Below, in pieces: positions 1 to 8,943 of a stretch of 64,000 nucleotides of DNA. The DNA lies in NCBI RefSeq assembly GCF_002234915.1, contig NZ_NEWD01000018.1:1-64000 (forward strand). Direction: 5' to 3'. Made by a program: the position numbers and the translations under genes. The notes under the pieces are model-generated. The model was not told where the DNA came from. It did no database searches and was given only the letters and a program-made list of their open reading frames with translations. Numbering within the stretch: the stretch's first letter is position 1; each line of letters starts with the position of its first letter. The DNA comes from Bifidobacterium vansinderenii (lineage in GTDB: Bacteria > Actinomycetota > Actinomycetes > Actinomycetales > Bifidobacteriaceae).

Positions 1-1
1 G

Positions 2-94
2 GCGAACATCCACTGTGCGATAGCGAAAACCCTCGGACTCTACCAAGGGCAGCAAACGCAACGAGCGCAAGCAAGCCGCGCAGCCCACGAATAA
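2..94 (+). CDS. 3' end of an unidentified gene (partial)
   Basis: An open frame runs in from the left window edge and stops at TAA 92-94, giving 30 residues rich in Ala, Gln and Arg and ending RAAHE. The other two forward frames look less protein-like. I do not recognise the product; it would be the gene upstream of murA. It could also be a chance open frame. Confidence 0.3.
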   Translation, partial: ANIHCAIAKTLGLYQGQQTQRAQASRAAHE

Positions 95-460
95 AGGGGA
101 AGGAACGCGGATCTGGCGCAGCGCATCAAGCAGGCGCGATAAGCGGCGGCGATGCGCGGTAGTCGTTGATGCGTGGGTGATGCGCGGTCGGCGTGCGTTG
201 ATGTGCGGTCGGCAATGGCGTGCAGTGCACGACGCCGACCGTCATCGTGAATCCCGTCGATCGTGCGCCACGCAAATGGCGTATCCCAACAAAATGGTGT
301 ATCTCACTGGCATACAGCGCTCTTCCCGCGGCTGATATGCCAGTGGCGATTTCACTGAGTCGCCACACCTGATATGGCAAACTAAGAGGTAGTCTTTCCC
401 GGTCAACTGGAAGAAGCCGGCGAAAACCAAGAATTTCAGACGAAATCGAAGGAGCGGTTC
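95..460. other. intergenic region upstream of murA
   Basis: No convincing gene. It holds imperfect tandem copies of a GATGCGCGGT-like unit at about 150-216. A 10-bp perfect inverted repeat (305-314 with 336-345, half CACTGGCATA) is followed by a shorter one (344-349 with 359-364). These may be operators or a leader hairpin of murA. A Shine-Dalgarno AAGGAG lies at about 449-454. Confidence 0.5.
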
Positions 461-1783
461 GTGAATTCTGAGAATGACGTGTTGCGCGTAGTCGGCGGCA
501 AGCCGCTGAACGGCAAAATCAAGGTGCGCGGAGCCAAGAACTTCGTCAGCAAGGCGATGGTCGCCGCGCTGCTCGCTCCGGGCGTTTCCGTACTGAAGAA
601 CGTTCCCGAAATCCGTGACGTGCACGTGGTGTCCGACCTGCTGCGCCTGCACGGCGTGAGCGTGAACGTGGACGGCGACAAGGGCGTCGTGACCATCGAC
701 GCCTCCCACGTGGAGCTCGCCAACGTGGCCGACGTGGACACGCTGTCCGGCTCCTCCCGCATCCCGATCCTCTTCTCCGGCCCGCTGCTGCACCGCCTCG
801 GCGAGGCGTTCATCCCCGCGCTCGGCGGATGCGCCATCGGCGGCCGACCCATCGACTTCCACCTCGAGACGCTGCGCAAGCTCGGCGCCACCGTGGACAA
901 GGAACACAAGGACGGCATCCACATCACCGCGCCGAACGGCCTGCACGGCGCCAAGATCCACCTGCCCTACCCGTCCGTCGGCGCCACCGAGCAGACCCTG
1001 CTCGCCGCCGTGCTCGCCGAAGGCAAGACCGAGCTGTCCGGCGCCGCCATCGAGCCCGAGATCATGGACCTTGTGTCCGTGCTGCAGAAGATGGGCGCCG
1101 TGATCTCCGTGGACGTGGACCGCACCTTCCGCATCGAAGGCGTCAAGGAGCTCAAGGGCTTCACCCACACGTCCCTCACCGACCGCATCGAGGCCGCATC
1201 GTGGGCCTCCGCGGCGCTCGCCACGCACGGCGACATCTTCGTCAAGGGCGCCACCCAGCCCGAGATGATGACGTTCCTCAACGTGTTCCGCAAGATCGGC
1301 GGCGAGTTCGACATCCAGGACGAGGGTATCCGATTCTGGCATCCGGGCGGCGACCTCAAGCCCGTGGCCATCGAGACCGACGTGCACCCCGGCTTCATGA
1401 CCGACTGGCAGCAGCCGCTCGTCGTGGCCCTCACCCAGGCCAAGGGCCTGTCGATCGTGCACGAGACCGTGTACGAGAACCGTTTCGGCTTCACCAAGCC
1501 GCTCGTGCAGATGGGCGCCACCGTGCAGCTGTACCGCGAGTGCCTCGGCTCCCTGCCGTGCCGCTTCCAGCAGCGCAACTACAAGCACTCCGCGGTGATC
1601 TTCGGACCCACCCCGCTCACCGGACGTGACATCGACGTGCCGGATCTGCGCGGTGGATTCAGCCACCTGATCGCGGCGCTCGCGGCCGAAGGTCCGTCCA
1701 CCGTGCGCGGCATCTCGCTGATCGACCGCGGCTACGCCGACTTCCGCGGCAAGCTGGCCGCCCTCGGCGCCGACTTCGAGTAG
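461..1783 (+). CDS. murA: UDP-N-acetylglucosamine 1-carboxyvinyltransferase
   Basis: This enzyme transfers enolpyruvate from PEP to UDP-GlcNAc, the first committed step of peptidoglycan synthesis, in the cytoplasm. The 440-residue length fits the EPSP-synthase fold family. The N-terminal KVRGAKN motif is present (residues 22-28). The catalytic loop GGCAIGGRP carries the active-site Cys at residue 124, so this is the fosfomycin-sensitive Cys type rather than the Asp type of mycobacteria (inference from family knowledge). The start is GTG at 461, chosen for its AAGGAG ribosome site 7 bases upstream. A long-stem terminator follows. The next gene, plsC, lies almost 900 bp away, so murA is probably transcribed alone or with the gene to its left. 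Confidence 0.95.
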   Translation: MNSENDVLRVVGGKPLNGKIKVRGAKNFVSKAMVAALLAPGVSVLKNVPEIRDVHVVSDLLRLHGVSVNVDGDKGVVTIDASHVELANVADVDTLSGSSRIPILFSGPLLHRLGEAFIPALGGCAIGGRPIDFHLETLRKLGATVDKEHKDGIHITAPNGLHGAKIHLPYPSVGATEQTLLAAVLAEGKTELSGAAIEPEIMDLVSVLQKMGAVISVDVDRTFRIEGVKELKGFTHTSLTDRIEAASWASAALATHGDIFVKGATQPEMMTFLNVFRKIGGEFDIQDEGIRFWHPGGDLKPVAIETDVHPGFMTDWQQPLVVALTQAKGLSIVHETVYENRFGFTKPLVQMGATVQLYRECLGSLPCRFQQRNYKHSAVIFGPTPLTGRDIDVPDLRGGFSHLIAALAAEGPSTVRGISLIDRGYADFRGKLAALGADFE

Positions 1784-1868
1784 GGGTGCTGGTGAGGTTG
1801 GCCGGGGCCGGGCCGTGAGGTCTGGGTCGTAAGGCCTAGGGCGGCTGACATTGGCTGACGTTTTGGGA

Positions 1869-1929
1869 AACGGGAGACATGCGCGTTTCCGGTGTCTGAA
1901 TGACATCGGCGCGTGTGTCTCCCGTTTTT
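1869..1929 (+). terminator. terminator after murA
   Basis: A 17-bp stem (1869-1885 with about 1910-1926, one or two mismatches) is followed directly by TTTTT. It sits about 85 bases after the murA stop. Confidence 0.75.
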
Positions 1930-1930
1930 G

Positions 1931-2272
1931 CGTCTGGTTGTGTCTGGTTGCGGTGGGTTTGGGGTGGGTTGGTGTTCGTTGGGTGTGTTGGGTTTGTTGG
2001 GTGTGCTGGGTTGGCAGTGTCTGTTGGTGGTGTTTGTTGGGTGTGTTGGTGATGGGCGAAAAGTTCGGAAACCGTTTCGCAACCATCAAGGGTGGGTTGG
2101 TGTTTGTTGGGGTGTGTTGGTGTCTGTTGGTGATGGGTTGGTGACGTCTGTTGGTGTATTGGTCTGTTGGGGTGTGTTGGTGATGGGTTGGTGTGTTGGT
2201 GTTGGGTGTGTTGGTGTTTGTTGGGGTGTTGGGTGTGTTGGTGTTTGTTGGGTTTGTTGGTGTCTGTTGGTG
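1931..2272. repeat. strand-asymmetric TG-rich low-complexity tract
   Basis: About 340 bp of irregular repeats of GGTGTTTGTTGG and GTGTGTTGGTG. The plus strand is almost entirely G and T. It is interrupted at about 2052-2093 by ordinary sequence containing GAAACCGTTTC (2068-2078), a LacI-operator-like near-palindrome. Open frames across the tract translate to Thr/Pro/Asn monotony and are not credible proteins. Confidence 0.85.
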
Positions 2273-2278
2273 GCGGGG

Positions 2279-2330
2279 CCCTCCCTCAGTCACGCTGCGC
2301 GTGACAGCTCCCTCCCGTGGAGGGAGCACG
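2279..2330 (+). repeat. CTCCCTC two-hairpin element, copy 1
   Basis: Layout: CCCTCCCTC, a small variable hairpin (GTCACGC-TGC-GCGTGAC), then a conserved hairpin CTCCCTCC-CGT-GGAGGGAG and GCAC. It is the first of many copies in intergenic DNA of this window. Confidence 0.8.
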
Positions 2331-2396
2331 GGGGAGTTGTTTCACTATCCGTCGCGATCTCCGAAGGGGCGGCTCTCGTTTATGTGCTCTAGTCCG

Positions 2397-2455
2397 TTGA
2401 GACGAGGTCAGAGGCGTTGTCGGGACTCAGGTGAGCCGACAGACGAACGCGGGGG
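2397..2455 (+). repeat. GCC-AGAG-GGCGTT dispersed repeat, degenerate copy
   Basis: Contains CAGAGGCGTT and, further on, CTCAGGTGAGCCGACAG and GACGAACGCGG. It resembles 36026-36085, 47341-47395 and (inverted) 60437-60490. Confidence 0.55.
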
Positions 2456-2507
2456 AGCGCGTCGGTCGTGAGGTCGTCAGTTTTTGCGGGAGCGGGTCGA
2501 GTGCGTA

Positions 2508-2559
2508 GTGCTCCCTCCAGGGGAGGGAGCTGGCCGCCGCAGGCGGTCTGAGGGAGGGA
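2508..2559 (-). repeat. CTCCCTC two-hairpin element, copy 2 (reverse)
   Basis: Reverse-orientation copy. GTGCTCCCTCC..GGAGGGAGCTG is followed by a different inner hairpin (GCCGCC-GCA-GGCGGTC) and then TGAGGGAGGG. The inner stem differs from copy 1 but still pairs. It lies upstream of plsC. Confidence 0.8.
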
Positions 2560-2653
2560 TCCGACCTCTTGGACGGTTCCGTTTCCTCTTTGCCCCGCAC
2601 AATCCCGCCCACACCTTGCCGCCCACAGCCCCACGCCCACACCTTGCGGCACA

Positions 2654-3550
2654 ATGGGGAGCATGGTATCTCCCGGAAAACCCTCACCCCGCTCCTCGGT
2701 CAAGCCGCTGAGCGACGAACAGGTGGCCAGGCTGGCCCGCAAGCACAAGCTCGTCAATCCGATGCACAATCACCCCACCGGTCCGCGTCGCGACAACGTC
2801 GCCGAGATCAATGCGCAGAACCCCAAGGCCACGCAGCGACTGCTCGACGCCTGCGCGTGGGTGGTGCGCTCCCGGTGCAAGCCCAAGGCGTGGGGCTTGG
2901 AGAACGTGCCGGAGGAGGGCGTGTTCATCACCGCGTGCACGCACGTCACCCTGTTCGACGTGTTCATTCCCATGGCTGCCATGTTCTATCAGGGGCGCAG
3001 GCCGCGTTACATGGCCAAGGCGGAGATGGCCAGCTGGCCGATCATCGGCAAGTGGTTCCAGCTGGTGGGCATGCAGCCCGTGCCGCGGCGCAAGGGCGAG
3101 GCGCTGGCCATCGAGAACGAGTCGATCCGCATCCTCACCTCGGGGCGTCCGCTGACTATCTGGCCGGAGGGCACGCTCACGCGCGATCCGAAGAAGTGGC
3201 CGATGAGCCTCAAGCCCGGCATGGCATACATCGCGCTCGAGGCGTGCCGCAAGCTCGGCCGCGAGATTCCGATCTTCCCGGCCGCGACGTGGGGTGCGGC
3301 GAGCATCAACCACTGGTGGCCGTGGCCTCGCAAGAACGTGGTGATGGGCTACGGCTCCGCCATCGAGTATGCGGACCTGCTGGCCGACATGGATTCGTGG
3401 GGGAGTGCGCCGCCCAAGGAGGCAGTGGCCGAGCTGACCCGACGCGTGCGCGTACGGCTCGAGGAGATCGAGGCCGAGATCCGCGGCGAGGAGCCCCCGG
3501 CCGAAGGCTACTGGGACTACCGCACCATGAAGCGCGTCCCCCGCGACTGA
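2654..3550 (+). CDS. plsC: 1-acyl-sn-glycerol-3-phosphate acyltransferase family protein
   Basis: A PlsC/LPLAT-family membrane-associated acyltransferase that would add the second acyl chain to lysophosphatidic acid in phospholipid synthesis. The HX4D catalytic motif is seen as HVTLFD (His97, Asp102). The second conserved block is WPEGTLTRDP near residue 172, matching the family FPEGTR block. The 298-residue length is normal for actinobacterial members, with an N-terminal extension of about 80 residues before the core. Start ATG 2654 is uncertain; an in-frame ATG follows at 2663 and the ribosome site is weak. The glycerol facilitator gene downstream fits a glycerolipid context, but the two are separated by 400 bp with repeat elements. 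Confidence 0.85.
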   Translation: MGSMVSPGKPSPRSSVKPLSDEQVARLARKHKLVNPMHNHPTGPRRDNVAEINAQNPKATQRLLDACAWVVRSRCKPKAWGLENVPEEGVFITACTHVTLFDVFIPMAAMFYQGRRPRYMAKAEMASWPIIGKWFQLVGMQPVPRRKGEALAIENESIRILTSGRPLTIWPEGTLTRDPKKWPMSLKPGMAYIALEACRKLGREIPIFPAATWGAASINHWWPWPRKNVVMGYGSAIEYADLLADMDSWGSAPPKEAVAELTRRVRVRLEEIEAEIRGEEPPAEGYWDYRTMKRVPRD

Positions 3551-3607
3551 GCGCCGGCAAGCTACTTGGTTTCGGCGTGACGGTTTGATAGGCCGTAGCT
3601 ATGGGCT

Positions 3608-3723
3608 GTGGCTCCCCTCCAGATGAGGGGGCTGTCTGACCCGCATGTCCTTAGTGTGATCACACTAGGTGGCTCCCCTCCCGCGGAGGGGAGCTGTCCG
3701 GCCGCGCCGGACTGAGGGGAGTC
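3608..3723 (-). repeat. CTCCCTC two-hairpin elements, copies 3a (partial) and 3b
   Basis: A truncated copy at 3608-3641 and a complete one at 3669-3723 (GGCTCCCCTCC..GGAGGGGAGCTGTCCGG-CCGCG-CCGGACTGAGGGGAG). They flank the palindrome at 3652-3667. Confidence 0.75.
3652..3667. promoter_or_regulatory. 16-bp palindrome TAGTGTGATCACACTA
   Basis: A perfect palindrome about 290 bp upstream of the glycerol facilitator gene. Its core GTGTGATCAC recurs at 28372-28381. It is a candidate operator for an unknown regulator. Confidence 0.45.
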
Positions 3724-3953
3724 TCGAATAGGCGAAAGTCTTCCGTTTCCTTCGCGTCTCCCTGTCGTGTTCCGACACCCTCCTTGTTTGTCCTGAGCGC
3801 GGGTAGAATTGCGACTGTTTGCCTTATGGCATCAGTATCAGAGAGAGCATCGCGAATCCAAGGATCCTCGGGGACCCATGCCCAGTTTTCGGGCGCCACG
3901 GGCCTCGAAGCGCATTACGACGGATCGCACGTTTCAATACCTGAAGGACGATT

Positions 3954-4688
3954 GTGGAATACTCGCTTATGACCAAGCTTGCCGCCGAGTTCGTCGGCAC
4001 GGCAATCCTCATGATCTTCGGCAACGGTTCCGTGGCCAACACCGAACTCAAGAACACCAAGGGCTACCACGCTGGATGGCTGAACATCGCCATGGGCTAC
4101 GGTTTCGGCGTGATGTTCCCCGTGCTCATGTTCGGTGGCGTCTCCGGCGCGCACATCAACCCGGCCATGACGATCGCCCAGGCGGTCAACGGCATGTTCC
4201 CGTGGAATGAGGTCGCCCCCTACATCATCGCCCAGCTGCTGGGCGCCGCTGTCGGTCAGCTTGTGGTGTTCGCCACCTACTACCCGCACTACCGCGACAC
4301 CGAGGACCCGGAGGCCATCTTCGCTACCTTCTCCACCACCGACGCTGAGGGCTCCCGCTTCAACTACTTCCTCAACGAGTTCTTCGGCACGCTCGTGCTC
4401 GTGCTCGGTGCCCTCTGCTGCCTGCTGCTGCCGTGGGGTGCCAAGGATCTCGCCGCCGCCTCGATCGTGGTTGGCTTCATCGTGTGGGGTCTGGTCACCT
4501 CGCTCGGCGGCCCGACCGGCCCCGGTCTGAACCCGGCCCGTGACCTCATGCCGCGACTCCTGCACCAGATCCTGCCGATCGCCCACAAGGGCGGCTCCCG
4601 CTGGAACGAAGCCTGGATCCCGGTTGTGGCCCCGATTGCCGGCGCCATTGTGGGTGCCTTCCTCTACAAGGTGCTCTTCGCCGCCTGA
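3954..4688 (+). CDS. glpF: glycerol facilitator / aquaglyceroporin (MIP family)
   Basis: A six-helix membrane channel of the major intrinsic protein family, 244 residues. Both pore half-helix motifs are intact: NPA at residues 69-71 (GAHINPAMT) and NPAR at about 193-196 (GLNPARD). The Asp after the second NPAR is typical of glycerol-conducting GlpF types rather than strict water channels (family knowledge), so glycerol uptake is the likely role. GTG at 3954 was chosen because GAAGGA lies just upstream; an in-frame ATG at 3969 is the alternative. A strong terminator follows. No glycerol kinase or dehydrogenase gene is adjacent. Confidence 0.88.
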   Translation: MEYSLMTKLAAEFVGTAILMIFGNGSVANTELKNTKGYHAGWLNIAMGYGFGVMFPVLMFGGVSGAHINPAMTIAQAVNGMFPWNEVAPYIIAQLLGAAVGQLVVFATYYPHYRDTEDPEAIFATFSTTDAEGSRFNYFLNEFFGTLVLVLGALCCLLLPWGAKDLAAASIVVGFIVWGLVTSLGGPTGPGLNPARDLMPRLLHQILPIAHKGGSRWNEAWIPVVAPIAGAIVGAFLYKVLFAA

Positions 4689-4713
4689 TCCTAAGGATCT
4701 CGACGTCTTCTTG

Positions 4714-4750
4714 AAAAGCCCGATGCCTTACGGCACCGGGCTTTTTTCTT
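4714..4750 (+). terminator. intrinsic terminator after glpF
   Basis: AAAAGCCCG..CGGGCTTTTTT hairpin with an interrupted inner stem, followed by a T-rich run, 25 bases after the stop. Confidence 0.85.
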
Positions 4751-4754
4751 TTCC

Positions 4755-5029
4755 GGTTCACAAATCGAAGATACCTGACAGAGACCGTTGAAATTCCGCG
4801 CGGAAATCTCCGTATCTTCGATTTGTGAACCGTCTCATTCCGAGCCAAGCGCCAAAAGACACACTTTGTTCTCTTTTTGGTAGAAAAGAAACCCTTAAAA
4901 GGGGAAAATGTAAGGTTTTGAGTGGTTTTCTCTAGGTCTCCGAAGAGAGCGGTTCACAAATCGGAGATACCTGGATTCCTCCGCGTATTTTCAAGGACAA
5001 ATTTCATCTATCTTCGATTTGTGAACCGC
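4755..5029. repeat. four-copy inverted-repeat cluster (GGTTCACAAATCGAAGATA)
   Basis: Copies alternate in orientation. 4755-4774 pairs perfectly over 20 bp with 4812-4831. 4949-4969 pairs with 5009-5029 with one mismatch. A perfect 12-bp palindrome TTCCGCGCGGAA (4794-4805) lies in the first loop. The last copy reaches into the stop codon of the following minus-strand gene. The AT-richer spacer 4832-4948 has no gene. Confidence 0.9.
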
Positions 5030-6003
5030 TAATTCCTGTGCCGCCTCCGATCGGACAATTCCCAGACACTCATGGGAGGTTCCGTGACGTACATTTCCGC
5101 TCCATTGGCATGCAACGCACGCTCCACATCCCGGAAATACCGAATCAGTGCATCCTCGCTGGCCAGCGTGGCGGCAGTCGCCACGAAAACGCTCCACCCC
5201 GCGGCGATCCAGCGGTTCCGCTTCTCCCAATCCCTTTCCCATTGCTCTCTGCTGGTGAAGTGGTGCAAGCCGTCATATTCCAAAATCACCTTGAACTCGG
5301 GATACCCCATGTCTGCATGGTTGACATGGCCTCGTGTGTTCACAGGAAAGTTCACTTCGGGGCAGGGGAGCCCGAACCTCATCGCATGAAGGCGAAGCTC
5401 GGTTTCCTTAGGCGAATCCGTACCCTCCCGTAGCAATGGCAACATGCGGGAGAACCTGCAACTGCCCTTGAATCTGCTATGCAGCAACTGCCTGAAGTCC
5501 GTCATCTCTGCGCGTCTGAGATTCGAATTGCGGCATAGCAGCGTATCTCCCGAAACGACCAGTTGCCCGAACTCCATGTGCATGCTCATCTGCGCGAGAG
5601 CATGCGTCGGACTGATACATGGCACGTTATAGATGTCTACGAAGGAGTCCGGCTCGGAAAGTAACGGCCATATGTGCCATGACACTCCGGTGATGCGATG
5701 CCTTCTGTGTCTGGGGTCCGGCGCGGATACATGAATGGTGCTGTCCCGAAGGTCGTAGTGCTCGGGAAGTGGGATGCCGAGTATCCGATATGCCGTGGTA
5801 TGGCTGAAGACCGCGGTTCCGGGAAGCCGGGGGAGCAGGGGTTGAAGGCGGGAGATCGTGGTCTGCTGGGTTGCGGCGAGCCGTGAGGCGAGGAGGTCGG
5901 TGCTGGGGATTCCGGTGAGTTCGTACATGGCTGCGAGCGTAGGCGCGTGCGCCAATTCTCGCTCGAGCGCCCAGTGCAAAAGTGGATAAGTGGAATAACC
6001 CAA
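5029..6003 (-). CDS. DUF559-type endonuclease-domain protein
   Basis: A 324-residue protein. The C-terminal third has the look of the DUF559/very-short-patch-repair-like nuclease fold: SPKETELRL at about residue 197, then [11 protein letters not shown] with Glu and Asp typical of a PD-(D/E)XK metal site, then WERDWEKRN and a WSVFVAT strand. The N-terminal part is a variable region similar in layout to actinobacterial AbiEi-like proteins. A role in DNA cleavage or abortive-infection-type defence is possible but unproven. The only in-frame start after the upstream stop (6007-6009) is TTG at 6003; an ATG near 5928 is the alternative, and neither has a good ribosome site. It ends inside the repeat cluster 4755-5029 and converges with glpF. 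Confidence 0.7.
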   Translation of the reverse strand: MGYSTYPLLHWALERELAHAPTLAAMYELTGIPSTDLLASRLAATQQTTISRLQPLLPRLPGTAVFSHTTAYRILGIPLPEHYDLRDSTIHVSAPDPRHRRHRITGVSWHIWPLLSEPDSFVDIYNVPCISPTHALAQMSMHMEFGQLVVSGDTLLCRNSNLRRAEMTDFRQLLHSRFKGSCRFSRMLPLLREGTDSPKETELRLHAMRFGLPCPEVNFPVNTRGHVNHADMGYPEFKVILEYDGLHHFTSREQWERDWEKRNRWIAAGWSVFVATAATLASEDALIRYFRDVERALHANGAEMYVTEPPMSVWELSDRRRHRN

Positions 6004-6015
6004 GAGTTATCCACA
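5982..6015. promoter_or_regulatory. inverted pair of DnaA-box-like sites
   Basis: GTGGATAA (5982-5989) and TTATCCAC (6007-6014) form an inverted pair. The second, read to 6015, is a perfect TTATCCACA. They lie around the start of the nuclease-like gene and upstream of the divergent gluQ. Confidence 0.5.
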
Positions 6016-6091
6016 TTCTCCGACCCCATTGCCTCCTACGAGTCGGGTACACTCAGGGCGGAAGATCATAATGGGCGAAGGATTATGTGGA

Positions 6092-7321
6092 ATGGCTGAA
6101 TGTCGAATCGTTGATGACGGACATCGGGATGATCGAAGCGCACACGTCGCGCTTCCGAACACCTCGGCCGGTTCCGCTGGCCTCTCCAAGCCTTCCGCCC
6201 CCGTCGAATCCAACCTCTCCGGTTCGTCCGAGTCCCAGCGCCGAGTAGGGCGTCTGGCCCCTTCCCCCACCGGTCGCATGCATATCGGCAACGTGTACGC
6301 GGCGCTCGCCGCGTGGTTGAGCGTGCGCGCCCCGCGCCCGAGCGATCCGAACGACGGTCATCGCCCCGGCGTGCTGCGCCTGCGTATTGAGGACATCGAC
6401 ACCCCGCGCGTGCGCAAGGATGCCGACCGTTGGATCATGGACGACCTGCATTGGCTCGGCTTGGACTGGGACGGCGACCCGGTGTACCAGTCCAAGCGCG
6501 GCGACCTGTACGATCAGGCGCTGCACGACCTGCGCGAGGCCGATCTGATCTACCCCTGCTTCTGCTCGCGCGCCGAGATCCGCGCCGCGTCGGCCCCGCA
6601 GGAGGGCGACGGTTACGTGATCTACCCCGGCACCTGCGCCCGACTCGATCCTGCCGAACGTGACCGGCGGCTTGCGGAGGGGCGCCGGCATTCCTGGCGC
6701 GTTCATCTTCCCGCCGCAGAGCAGCGCTTCGACGATACGGTGTTCGGTGAGCAGCATTTCGATCTGGCTCGGCAGATCGGCGACACGGTGCTGCGCCGCT
6801 CCGACGGCCTGTACGCGTATCAGCTGGCCGTAGTGGTGGACGACCTGCTGATGGGCGTGAACGACGTGGTGCGTGGCCGTGATCTGCTGCGTTCCACCGC
6901 CCTGCAGCTGTGGATCCGCGATCAGCTTTCGACCGCCGGCTGGCATGCTGTGGACAGCGACGACAACTCTGGGGATATCCCCACCCGCCCCGAAACCCTG
7001 CCTCCTGAAACCCTGCCTAACCCCGAAACCACGTCCGAAGCCTCCCGCATCCCCGCCCGCATCCGTTTCGCTCACCTTCCGCTGGTGGACGACCCGAGCG
7101 GCAAACGCCTGGCGAAGCGCGACCGTGCCCTCGACCTCGGCGTGCTGCGCGAGGAAGGTGTGACCCCGGAAGCGGTGATCGGCTACTGTGCATGGCTGCT
7201 GCGCTTGCAGGAAACCCCGCAGCCGGTGAGTGCGCGCGACTTGCTGACCGATTTCTCCTGGGAGCCGTTGCGCGCCGACCACGAGGACCGCGTCTGCGAT
7301 CCGACCGTGCTATTCGGATAA
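6092..7321 (+). CDS. gluQ: glutamyl-Q tRNA(Asp) synthetase
   Basis: A truncated glutamyl-tRNA-synthetase-like enzyme that activates glutamate and attaches it to queuosine in tRNA(Asp), without an anticodon-binding domain. The HIGH-class motif is MHIGN near residue 65 and the KMSKS-class motif is KRLAKR near residue 338. Zinc ligands appear as CFC and YPGTC, the expected C-x-C...Y-x3-C set. At 409 residues it is longer than the usual about 300, because of an N-terminal extension of about 50 residues and a Pro-rich insert near 6960-7040. Start ATG 6092 was chosen for GAAGGA 9 bases upstream; ATG 6071 is also possible. No queuosine synthesis genes are visible here. Confidence 0.85.
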   Translation: MAECRIVDDGHRDDRSAHVALPNTSAGSAGLSKPSAPVESNLSGSSESQRRVGRLAPSPTGRMHIGNVYAALAAWLSVRAPRPSDPNDGHRPGVLRLRIEDIDTPRVRKDADRWIMDDLHWLGLDWDGDPVYQSKRGDLYDQALHDLREADLIYPCFCSRAEIRAASAPQEGDGYVIYPGTCARLDPAERDRRLAEGRRHSWRVHLPAAEQRFDDTVFGEQHFDLARQIGDTVLRRSDGLYAYQLAVVVDDLLMGVNDVVRGRDLLRSTALQLWIRDQLSTAGWHAVDSDDNSGDIPTRPETLPPETLPNPETTSEASRIPARIRFAHLPLVDDPSGKRLAKRDRALDLGVLREEGVTPEAVIGYCAWLLRLQETPQPVSARDLLTDFSWEPLRADHEDRVCDPTVLFG

Positions 7322-7552
7322 TTCCAGACATTCCAAACCCGGATACTCCAATCCCGGATAATCCCGCGAATTGCCGTTATTTGCGAACGGGGGTATGGCA
7401 AAGAAGGTGCCGGCGTTAGGATTGTGGCGTTGCGCTGCGCGGCCTCCCGTCGCCGTTCATGCCCGGCATGGGCGACGCGAGGAATCCGGCCTATATGAAC
7501 GGCTGGGAATACCCGGCGTGGCCGATGCAAATGACATGGATGGGAGTCGGTA
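7322..7552. other. intergenic region before the sortase gene
   Basis: It has short CCCGGATA repeats just after gluQ and a GGGGGTAT promoter-like motif at about 7389-7396 (see finding on this motif). No gene seen. Confidence 0.4.
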
Positions 7553-8650
7553 ATGTTCGGTGGTCGTTCCTCTCGGCGCGCGAAGTCCGGTGGTCGTCAT
7601 TCGGGCGGCGAGCCGACGCTGACCTCCGCCCCCATGTCCACTGCGTCCACCGTGCCCGCCGCATCCCCCGCCCAGACCTCGCTCTCGTTCGACGAGGCGA
7701 TCGACATCACCGACGTCATTCAGAATCAGCGTCGCCTGCGCCGCAACCTCATCGTCATGCGCGTGATCACCGCGCTGCTGCTCATCGCCGCCGTATGCGT
7801 GGCGGGCTTCCCGCTGGCGTTGCAGTATCAGTCGGCGCAGCGCCTGGCACAGACGTCGAGCGACGCGCAGAAGCATGTGGCCGGCTGGCCGTATCCGAAG
7901 GCCGAGGAGGCGTTCAAGGCGGCGAAGGCGTACAACAAGAAGCTTGCGGCGTCCGGCCAGCCGGTGCTCGGCGAGGCGGTGGACCCGTTCACGGCGGCGT
8001 CCGGCGGCTCCAAGGCGAGCGACGAGGATTCCGCGTCGTCGAAGGACAAGGAGTATCAGTCGCTGCTCGATTCGGGCAATGGAGTGATGGGCACGATCCG
8101 CATTCCCAAGGTGTCGATCGACCTGCCGATCTACCACGGCACGTCCGAAACCGCGCTCGCGTCGGGCGCCGGCCACCTGTATGGGTCGAGCCTGCCGGTG
8201 GGCGGCAAGTCCACGCATTCGGTGATCACCGGACATCGTGGCCTGGTGGAGGCGATGATGTTCACGCGTCTGGATGAGTTGAAGACCGGCGATTTCTTCT
8301 ACGTTGAGGTGATGGGCGAGAAGCTGGGCTATGAGGTGGACCGCATCACGGTGATCGAGCCGAACGACACGTCGCAGTTGAAGATCGTGCCGGGGGAGGA
8401 TCGCATAACGCTGATGACGTGCACCCCGTATGGCGTGAACACGCATCGTCTGCTGGTGTCCGGGCATCGTGTGGCGATTCCTGTGCCCGCGCCCGATCCG
8501 AGTGATCTGCACGACGGCCGTACCGCGGGAATCATGACCGCGTCGATCATGCTGGCCGCCGGCTGGTTCCTCGTGACGCTGCTACGCCGACTGCGCCGTA
8601 TGCCCTGGCGCGCCATGCACCACGCCAGCCTCTGGCCCCACCGCTGGTAG
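7553..8650 (+). CDS. srtC: class C sortase (pilus polymerase)
   Basis: A membrane-bound transpeptidase expected to join pilin subunits through their LPxTG signals and a lineage Lys. The 365 residues run in this order: cytoplasmic N-terminus with basic residues, membrane helix at about residues 65-88, extracellular linker, sortase barrel, and a C-terminal helix followed by an Arg-rich tail. The catalytic set is present: His in TGHRG (about 226), Cys in TLMTCTPYG (about 290) and Arg in HRLLVSGHR (about 302). A second C-terminal membrane segment is typical of class C. It sits upstream of two LPxTG pilin genes, with 390 bp and a repeat element in between; sortase-first is less usual than sortase-last. 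A GGGGGTAT motif lies 160 bp upstream. Confidence 0.9.
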   Translation: MFGGRSSRRAKSGGRHSGGEPTLTSAPMSTASTVPAASPAQTSLSFDEAIDITDVIQNQRRLRRNLIVMRVITALLLIAAVCVAGFPLALQYQSAQRLAQTSSDAQKHVAGWPYPKAEEAFKAAKAYNKKLAASGQPVLGEAVDPFTAASGGSKASDEDSASSKDKEYQSLLDSGNGVMGTIRIPKVSIDLPIYHGTSETALASGAGHLYGSSLPVGGKSTHSVITGHRGLVEAMMFTRLDELKTGDFFYVEVMGEKLGYEVDRITVIEPNDTSQLKIVPGEDRITLMTCTPYGVNTHRLLVSGHRVAIPVPAPDPSDLHDGRTAGIMTASIMLAAGWFLVTLLRRLRRMPWRAMHHASLWPHRW

Positions 8651-8660
8651 TTATACATTT

Positions 8661-8711
8661 GTGCTCCCTCCGGGGGAGGGAGCTGGCCGCCGCAGGCGGT
8701 CTGAGGGAGGG
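8661..8711 (-). repeat. CTCCCTC two-hairpin element, copy 4 (reverse)
   Basis: Starts 11 bases after the sortase stop. Same inner hairpin as copy 2 (GCCGCC..GGCGGTC). Confidence 0.8.
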
Positions 8712-8943
8712 ATTCTCCCATTCACCTCCCCAAACTTTGCCTCAAAAGCGCGCATCGCCGTGCGCAATCGAGCCCCCGATTATTGCGATGAGGTGAATTT
8801 TCGAGCTTTGAAACGACTTTTCCCTAACTCGGGGGTGCATGTCTGAGTCGCTGTTGTCCGTAACCCAAGTGGGTGCCAATGGGGGTGCGACACGAAAGTT
8901 GGTGGGTATATAAGGGGTGACGTGGGGTAGGGGGCTTCAGTCT

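Noticed and set aside
242-2329. A 695-codon minus-strand open frame across murA and the TG tract
   Set aside because: It is the antisense of murA (His/Gly/Val-rich shadow) joined to Thr/Pro/Asn monotony from the TG tract. murA has full family motifs and a ribosome site.
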